From positions 1 to 10,933 of the forward strand of contig JAGLWO010000535.1 of NCBI GenBank assembly GCA_023133395.1: a stretch of DNA of 10,933 bases. The letters are read 5' to 3'. The position numbers and the translations under genes were made by a program. A model generated the notes under the pieces. It made no database searches. It saw only the letters and a list, made by a program, of their open reading frames with translations, and was not told the origin of the DNA. Below, in pieces: positions 5,996-10,933 of this stretch. The DNA is from Candidatus Cloacimonadota bacterium. Its GTDB lineage: Bacteria; Cloacimonadota; Cloacimonadia; Cloacimonadales; TCS61. Every line of letters starts with the position of its first letter. Within the stretch, counting starts at the first letter, position 1.

Positions 5996-6014
5996 GAGGG
6001 AGATAAAATCCCTC
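5996..6014 (+). other. Hairpin in the leader of the propeller gene
   Basis: GAGGGA (5996-6001) pairs perfectly with TCCCTC (6009-6014) around a GATAAAA loop, ending 24 bases before the ATG at 6039. No T run follows, so it is not a classic terminator. The TAAAA loop and position resemble the smaller stem-loop before the response regulator. Confidence 0.4.
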
Positions 6015-6038
6015 CGGTTATTTTGCTTTAGATGTAAA

Positions 6039-7907
6039 ATGAAAAAAATACTAATCATAATATTATTTTTAGTTGTTACCCACCTATTTTCACAGGAATT
6101 TAATATTGTAAAAACCAATGAGTTTGCTATTTCTCAAAGCTACTACCCAAGCGATATTGTAATTGAAGATGATGGATATTTATATACACTTTCGAGTTAT
6201 GGACTCGAAATATATGAAATTGAAAATAACGGAGAATTAGCAATTCTTTCGAGATTACCGATAACTGCAGATATTTCAATCTCAATAAAGGATAATTATG
6301 CATATATATCTGCCGGACATACTGAATATGATAGTTTCTGCGGTAAATTGTATCAGATTAATATTACAGACAAAGAAAATCCGTATATTGAACAACAACT
6401 GGATTATGATTATAATCCCTTCCCTGTTCAGATTTACGGGGAATATTTACATACAATGGAATATGATTCATACAACCTGTATTATATAAATTATTTCTAT
6501 TTATTACCAGAGTTATCATTAGTTACTCAATATGAAGATTATTTAAATCATCTTGAAAAATTGGATGAAACAACAGCTCTAAGATATGATGGGTATAATA
6601 ATTTTACAATATTCGATATTTCAGATCCTACTCAACCGGAGATAATTGGAAGCGGAAATGTATCCTCACAACATCCTTACAATATTCATAGAGCAAGAAC
6701 ATATAATGATACGATCTTAATATGTTCTGATAATGATTTGATAAGTTTCTGGGATGTAAGCGATTGGAATAATTGGGGATATATTTCACAATATCAATTA
6801 CCTCATACTCTGTTCAATTATTACAGACCCGTAATAAAAGAAACTAAAATGATCCTGGTGGAATTTGGTTATGTTGAGTTAATTGATATATCGGATGTTC
6901 TCCAGCCGATACAATTGGACATAATTTCAGGTACTGCGGGAAGTTGTTTATCAGCTTCATGTGTAAATACTAATGATAACATATATATTGCAACTAATTG
7001 GAATGGAATCCAAAGATTAAAACTGAACAACAATAATCTCATTTTTGAAGAAGAAATAGCAGAATATTATGAAAATGCAAGATGTACAAAATATAATAAT
7101 TACCTGATAAAAAGTACAATGCTTCATGGTTATGAGTATTTTGACATATCGGATCCTGCTGATCCCATCGATATGGGGCATTTATTACCTGAATATAGCT
7201 ATTATTTTAAGATGTCGAATAATTTAATAGCTGTTCTTGATAGCTATACTTACGATTGTGATGTTTATGATATATCAAATATTCATACTCCTATGTTAAG
7301 AAATTCAATTGAACTTGATATGGGCAATTTACAGGAATTTGACACTGAAGATGAAACATCAATTTATTTTATTGATCTTTTTGATAATGAATTAGTGAAA
7401 TATGATATTTCCGAACCGGGAATAAATGAGCTTCTTTTTGTAGAACAGCTACCTTTCGATATTTACTGTGGTATAATTCATAATGGTTATGGTTATCTCA
7501 TAGAAAATGATAACAACTACCATCAGAATTTGTATATTTATAAGAATTTACACATCAATGAACCGACTCTTTATAATACAATTAATAATTTTTCAGCGAA
7601 ATCTGCAGTTGATCTACAAATTATTAATGAATATTTATGTATTTATTCTCAGGTTGAAATTGTAATTGAACCGGAAAATAATACACTTTTTTTTAATCTG
7701 AATGATCCTGAATCTCCAGAGCTTGCTTTTGAGGTATCAAGTTTTGGACGACCGTATATTAATAATAATCTTTTATTTACTTCAAGTGGCTATTCATGTT
7801 ATGTTTTTAACAAAGGAGAAAATCCTTCTGGTATTCTCGAACCTATTTATACTTTTTATGATATTAACGGTATAAATAACATAAGTTTCATCGAACAAAA
7901 TAATTAG
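6039..7907 (+). CDS. Secreted LVIVD-type beta-propeller protein, N-terminal part of a split gene
   Basis: The 622 residues begin with a signal peptide (MKKILIIILFLVVTHLFS, likely cut before QEF). The rest is a chain of beta-propeller blades marked by the LVIVD-type signature 'x-D-I-S-D-P-x-x-P'. It is seen as FDISDPTQP near 192, WDVSDWNN near 238, IDISDVLQP near 282, FDISDPADP near 368, YDISNIHTP near 410, YDISEPG near 455 and LNDPESPEL near 554. Such proteins are exported scaffold or binding proteins of mostly unknown ligand. The frame stops at TAG 7905, in the middle of what should be the last blade, and the same frame downstream encodes the missing C-terminal sorting domain. No Shine-Dalgarno precedes the ATG, which is common in this group; the signal peptide fixes the start. 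If the stop is real, the protein is exported to the periplasm without a sorting signal. Sequence error or pseudogenisation are the alternatives. Confidence 0.82.
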   Translation: MKKILIIILFLVVTHLFSQEFNIVKTNEFAISQSYYPSDIVIEDDGYLYTLSSYGLEIYEIENNGELAILSRLPITADISISIKDNYAYISAGHTEYDSFCGKLYQINITDKENPYIEQQLDYDYNPFPVQIYGEYLHTMEYDSYNLYYINYFYLLPELSLVTQYEDYLNHLEKLDETTALRYDGYNNFTIFDISDPTQPEIIGSGNVSSQHPYNIHRARTYNDTILICSDNDLISFWDVSDWNNWGYISQYQLPHTLFNYYRPVIKETKMILVEFGYVELIDISDVLQPIQLDIISGTAGSCLSASCVNTNDNIYIATNWNGIQRLKLNNNNLIFEEEIAEYYENARCTKYNNYLIKSTMLHGYEYFDISDPADPIDMGHLLPEYSYYFKMSNNLIAVLDSYTYDCDVYDISNIHTPMLRNSIELDMGNLQEFDTEDETSIYFIDLFDNELVKYDISEPGINELLFVEQLPFDIYCGIIHNGYGYLIENDNNYHQNLYIYKNLHINEPTLYNTINNFSAKSAVDLQIINEYLCIYSQVEIVIEPENNTLFFNLNDPESPELAFEVSSFGRPYINNNLLFTSSGYSCYVFNKGENPSGILEPIYTFYDINGINNISFIEQNN

Positions 7908-8270
7908 AATTTTTTGTTACTTTGCCAATGGTCAAATATCGGAGTTTTTGAATATGAATATAATACTGCTTTAGATGAAAACGAACTCATAAAACCGGAA
8001 TACTCTCTTTCCAACTACCCCAATCCATTCAATCCGGGAACAAAGATAGTATTCAATTTCCCTGAAGAGGGAAACGTAAAACTGGAGATTTTCAACATTA
8101 AAGGAGAAAAGGTAAAAACGCTGATGGACTGCTACATGAGCCCCGGTCGCAGCGAAATGATCTGGAATGGGAAAGATGATAATGGGAAAACAGTCAGTTC
8201 CGGAATTTACTTTTATAAACTAAAAGCTGGAAAGTATGAGAAAACGAAGAAGATGATACTTCTGAAATAA
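7908..8270 (+). pseudogene. Detached C-terminal sorting-domain fragment of the propeller gene
   Basis: It is in the same frame as 6039-7907 but separated from it by a TAG. Codon by codon it begins NFLLLCQWSNIGVFEYEY, then a linker and a sorting domain (SNYPNPFNPGT, IFNIKGEKVKTL, WNGKDDNGK, SSGIYFYKL, final ILLK). This is the same Ig-like module that closes the peptidase at 1-2634. The only possible start near the front is TTG 7914, without a ribosome site or signal peptide, so independent translation is unlikely. Between 7905 and 7929 the next frame reads RIFCYFAN. Joined to WSNIGVFEYEY, this gives a smooth last blade, so one extra T near 7904-7905 and one missing T near 7928-7929 would repair the gene to about 743 residues. 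It is a decayed or mis-sequenced 3' end, not a separate gene. Confidence 0.75.
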
Positions 8271-8276
8271 TTCTTG

Positions 8277-8322
8277 ACCCCCTCTTAAATTCTCCCCCTA
8301 AATAGGGGGAGATAGTGGGGGT
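8277..8322. repeat. Nested C/G-run palindrome after the propeller gene
   Basis: TCTCCCCC (8291-8298) pairs with GGGGGAGA (8305-8312) around TAAATA. An outer ACCCCC (8277-8282) pairs with GGGGGT (8317-8322). There is no T run, so it is unlikely to be the terminator. It resembles the CCCCCT...AGGGGG palindromes scattered between genes in many genomes. It starts 7 bases after the stop codon and could protect the mRNA end. Confidence 0.65.
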
Positions 8323-8406
8323 TGAAAGTAAGAAACCAGAAATATGTTACTTTTGAAATGGGATAAATTATTTTGGTTAAATTTCCAAAATTGAACCAGC
8401 CATTTC

Positions 8407-8434
8407 ACGCTCCGAATTTTCGGAGCGTTTTTTT
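8407..8434 (+). terminator. Intrinsic terminator of the plus-strand propeller transcript
   Basis: ACGCTCCGAA (8407-8416) pairs perfectly with TTCGGAGCGT (8419-8428), in practice 8-9 bp with a small loop, followed by seven T (8428-8434). It lies just before the convergent ThyX-like stop at 8439. The polarity of the T run fits the plus strand only, so the minus-strand transcript has no obvious terminator here. Confidence 0.88.
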
Positions 8435-8438
8435 ATTT

Positions 8439-9968
8439 TTACTTTTCAAACTCGTCTTTTCCACCGGAAAGCATAAAAGTCAAAGGTGCTGCCTGTTTTG
8501 CCAGATGGAGCATGTTACGGGCAGTATTTTTTATGTCCCATTGAGCATGTTCATCTTCTCTTAATCTTGATATGTGGTAAAGCTCGCGAGGGTTGACAGA
8601 TACTAACACCCTGCGACGATGAGCATTAGTTAAGCAATATTCTGCTGCTCTATTATATTTTGTTTTGAATTTATAGAATAATTCTGAACTTCTGTTACAA
8701 ATTTCTTTTAATTCATTTTCCAAATTTATCGCTTTAATAGATTCCGGGATCGTGTAGCCAAGTTCAGGATTGTACTCCTGAGCTAATAATGTCATTAAGC
8801 GATGCCTTTTTAATTGAGCAAAGTTGCTTGCACTAACAATCAATTCAAATTTCAAGTCACCGGTTAGTTCAAATTCACGAGGTAGAGCATCAAATCTCGA
8901 AATATATTTTAAGGCTTCTTTGAAGAATGCTCTTCCATCTTCTTCAGTATTTAGCTTAAAAGATGCGATTTTGTAAGAATCTTCAAAAGACAATAAAGAA
9001 TTGTTGTGAATTAAGGCAGCAGCAATGCTTCTATCGATGTTATTTTCCCGGAAAAGGATTGCATTTCCTTTACTAATGTTATTTGGAAGATGATCATCAG
9101 GGAAATTCCCCTGTGTGTTTTCAATTATTGATTCTACCATCTTCTTTAGGTTTTGTCTTGTGTATTTGAAGTGATCATCCTGCAGCTCTGTTTTAAATGC
9201 TTTTTTAAATTCTCCCGGGTCTGTTAAGATGATGAGTGACGGAGCAACTTCTTTTGTAACATTGAATAGTTTTTGAGATAACTCTCTTGTTTCTGCAAGT
9301 TCGGAAAATCGCATTGTTCTTATTGCGTGTTCCAATGTTCTGGCGTTAAAAGATAAACCAAGTTGTGCTTGGGTTGCCAGGCTCAGTGCATATCTGGCAT
9401 CTTCCTTAGCCCAGCCTTCCAGAGTGTTCTTGTGCCTGTTCATTTTATCAGAAATTCCTTTTTGGGATGCTGTTCTCGCTTTCGCTGCCAGGGTTGGGTT
9501 CGTTTCATATTGATATTTGATAAGTTTCTCTAGGTTATGTAAATAAAAGTTATTTTGAAGCTCTACTAATTTTACGAAAGTCTCTTTATCCTGTTGGCTG
9601 AATTCTGTTGGCGTTATAAAGTCTCCTTTTAAAGTGATATAGCGTTGGGATTTTTCTGTGTAAGCACAGCCGATTCGTCTTGCTTCCAGTTCTTCCAGTG
9701 CTAATCTTGAGATACCTAAGATATCAAAATTAAAGTAAGCGTGTTCTGCCACAGAATGGTGGCTCATGCCAAATACGATCGCTTGGTTTGATCTTCTGGC
9801 TTTTTCTACTTGTTCCCTGGCATCTGCTCTTAACTCTGGAACATCTCTCGGATCCCGGCTGATGCGTGCATAGGCTGCAGATATAGTCTCAGGTGTTGCA
9901 ATAGTACATTCCGGTAATTTATCAATCAAATTCTTATCAATATTGAATCCAGCTAATTCTACTTTCAT
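8439..9968 (-). CDS. thyX: Double-length ThyX-like flavin-dependent thymidylate synthase
   Basis: ThyX makes dTMP from dUMP with methylene-tetrahydrofolate, FAD and NADPH. Usual ThyX proteins have 210-260 residues; this one has 509 and looks like two ThyX-type halves. The N-half (1 to about 240) has HHSVAEHA (70-77), then ARRIGCAYTEKSQRY (96-110) at the ThyX motif and FNARTLEH (207-214) at the substrate-binding segment. The C-half (about 300-509) has SRFDALPREFEL, QLKRHRLMTLLAQEY (385-399) and VNPRELYHISRLREDEHAQW (458-477). By eye, the canonical RHR-x7-S is divided: the N-half keeps S-Q-R-Y but reads RRI for RHR, and the C-half keeps RHR but lacks the Ser. The active site may therefore combine residues from both halves. 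Long ThyX-like proteins are known in some bacteria, so this is probably a recognised subfamily. The ATG is 6 bases after the upstream oxidoreductase stop, with TAGGA overlapping that stop, which implies coupled translation. Confidence 0.85.
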   Translation of the reverse strand: MKVELAGFNIDKNLIDKLPECTIATPETISAAYARISRDPRDVPELRADAREQVEKARRSNQAIVFGMSHHSVAEHAYFNFDILGISRLALEELEARRIGCAYTEKSQRYITLKGDFITPTEFSQQDKETFVKLVELQNNFYLHNLEKLIKYQYETNPTLAAKARTASQKGISDKMNRHKNTLEGWAKEDARYALSLATQAQLGLSFNARTLEHAIRTMRFSELAETRELSQKLFNVTKEVAPSLIILTDPGEFKKAFKTELQDDHFKYTRQNLKKMVESIIENTQGNFPDDHLPNNISKGNAILFRENNIDRSIAAALIHNNSLLSFEDSYKIASFKLNTEEDGRAFFKEALKYISRFDALPREFELTGDLKFELIVSASNFAQLKRHRLMTLLAQEYNPELGYTIPESIKAINLENELKEICNRSSELFYKFKTKYNRAAEYCLTNAHRRRVLVSVNPRELYHISRLREDEHAQWDIKNTARNMLHLAKQAAPLTFMLSGGKDEFEK

Positions 9969-9974
9969 TATTTC

Positions 9975-10933
9975 CTAAATTCCTAATTCTTTCAACGTTT
10001 CATCAGTTGGAACGCCATTTTTATCCCAACCTCTTATCTCATAATACCTGTCCAGCATTTCATCCAGCTTTACTATCCTGTTCCTGGAAGCTCCTTCTGG
10101 TAGGACTTCATTGAGAAATCTGGGTGGGAGAGTGTCATCTTTCCTTGTGAATCCTGCTTCACAATTAAATTTCCTCTCAAGAGCATAAATCCTCTTCCCT
10201 ATCTTTACCAGTTCTTCATCTGTAAAATCAAGCCCTGTAACGATATTAAGCATCTCGGCAAAAGTGGAAGGACTCATCGCAAACTGCAGGAACCTGCAGA
10301 GTATTATACTGTCGACCATAGCAGATATATCCTGAAGAAGTGCAACTATCTCTGCTTTTCCTTTTGTTGCAAAACGATCTAAAAACACAGGTGAACCCAG
10401 GATCTCAGGTCCAATCATATAAGCTTTAATATGACATCCACCACGGTTGTTTGTAGCGTACGACAGAGCTTGTCCCTGTACACCACGCGGATCATAAGCA
10501 GGAATTTCCATTCCTTTTACCTGCATCGCCAGTTCCGGTTTGCCATATTTCTCAGCCAATCTTTTTGAACCTAACGCCAATTCAGCTCCGATCCCTCGTT
10601 TGTAAGCAATATCTTCTACAAGTTTCACTAATTTATCAGCATTACCCCAGATCAGCTTTTCCGGGAATGCTCCTTTCTCGTAAAGTTCCATTGCACAACC
10701 GATAGTGCTTCCACAGGTTATTGTATCCAATCCAAGTTCGTTGCAAACATAATTTGCTTCCGTGATAGCAGTCAGGTCATTCACGCCAAGCTGCGCACCA
10801 AAAGCCCATAGTGTTTCATATTCCGGTCCTTCACCTTCTTTGCTTACAGTTTTTGTGGTTCTACCACAGGCGATAGGGCATTTATAACAGGCACTTTTCT
10901 TATAAACGAGAATTTCAGAAAGTTTCTCTCCGC
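9975..10933 (-). CDS. Aldehyde:ferredoxin oxidoreductase family protein, C-terminal part (5' end beyond window)
   Basis: The frame is open to the right edge, giving 318 C-terminal residues of a family usually near 600. Numbered from the first complete codon, CYKCPIAC (C15, C18, C22) supplies three [4Fe-4S] ligands, and the Cys in DSIILCRF is the expected fourth. GPEYET (35-40), EIPAYDPRG and the SYATNNRGGCHIKA segment are conserved around the bis-pterin tungsten or molybdenum site. The family oxidises aldehydes to acids, or runs in reverse, with ferredoxin as electron partner in the cytoplasm of anaerobes. The exact substrate cannot be told, because the family also includes GOR, FOR and unnamed WOR types. 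The GTG at 10784 is only an internal valine. The downstream ThyX-like gene follows after 6 bases, so the two are probably in one operon without an obvious metabolic link. Confidence 0.92.
   Translation of the reverse strand, partial: GEKLSEILVYKKSACYKCPIACGRTTKTVSKEGEGPEYETLWAFGAQLGVNDLTAITEANYVCNELGLDTITCGSTIGCAMELYEKGAFPEKLIWGNADKLVKLVEDIAYKRGIGAELALGSKRLAEKYGKPELAMQVKGMEIPAYDPRGVQGQALSYATNNRGGCHIKAYMIGPEILGSPVFLDRFATKGKAEIVALLQDISAMVDSIILCRFLQFAMSPSTFAEMLNIVTGLDFTDEELVKIGKRIYALERKFNCEAGFTRKDDTLPPRFLNEVLPEGASRNRIVKLDEMLDRYYEIRGWDKNGVPTDETLKELGI

Larger units (their letters stand above)
5543..6038. other. 496-base intergenic region without a convincing gene
   Basis: No open frame here has family signatures. 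An 80-codon frame at 5705-5947 has an odd composition and no ribosome site. The region holds a compound palindrome (5560-5655), a long-range inverted repeat (5667-5802), a tiny 11-codon frame with a strong ribosome site (5827-5862), and a hairpin just before the propeller gene (5996-6014). It looks like repeat-rich spacer, possibly including a structured RNA. Confidence 0.6.

Noticed and set aside
1..10933. CRISPR array, tRNA, rRNA, insertion sequence or prophage genes
   Set aside because: No regularly spaced direct repeats, cloverleaf sequences, rRNA segments or transposase/integrase signatures were seen on reading both strands.

Overview
This AT-rich window most likely comes from an anaerobic bacterium of the FCB group, with Candidatus Cloacimonadota (WWE1) or a close relative as my best guess. 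Two surface or secreted proteins end in the 'YPNPFNP ... NIKGxKVKTL ... WNGxDDNGK ... SGIYFYKL ... LLK' C-terminal sorting domain, which is typical of type IX-like secretion in that group. A tungsten/molybdenum aldehyde:ferredoxin oxidoreductase points to anaerobic metabolism. The taxonomic call is inference from protein style only.

Layout from left to right. (1) Bases 1-2634 (+) hold the 3' part of a large secreted gingipain-type (C25) peptidase with a beta-sandwich, an FG-GAP/VCBS-like propeller and a C-terminal sorting domain. (2) A cold-shock protein at 2769-2981 (+) has its own extended -10 promoter and a good intrinsic terminator. (3) A sigma-70/ECF-like regulator with a long C-terminal extension lies at 3162-4130 (-). 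(4) Divergent from it, at 4285-5542 (+), is a co-directional cluster: an 82-aa secreted acidic protein, a 24-aa microprotein that repeats its C-terminal motif, a single-domain CheY-like response regulator, and a small SNase-fold protein whose nuclease site looks degenerate. (5) About 500 bases without a convincing gene (5543-6038) carry strong palindromes and a long-range inverted repeat. (6) A secreted LVIVD-type propeller gene at 6039-8270 (+) is broken near 7905. Two compensating one-base indels explain the break well and would rejoin the propeller to its sorting domain. A G/C-rich palindrome and a plus-strand terminator follow. (7) On the minus strand, an aldehyde:ferredoxin oxidoreductase (cut by the right edge) is followed after 6 bases by a double-length ThyX-like thymidylate synthase.

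The least expected content is in 4131-5542. The two short proteins share a D-x-Y-(I/F)-I-I-(I/V)-(I/V)-D-G-x-(I/L)-Y-I-I-x-K tail although their codons differ. They lie head-to-head with a sigma-like regulator and upstream of a lone receiver domain and a decayed nuclease fold. Co-transcription and a shared role are inferences from orientation and spacing only.
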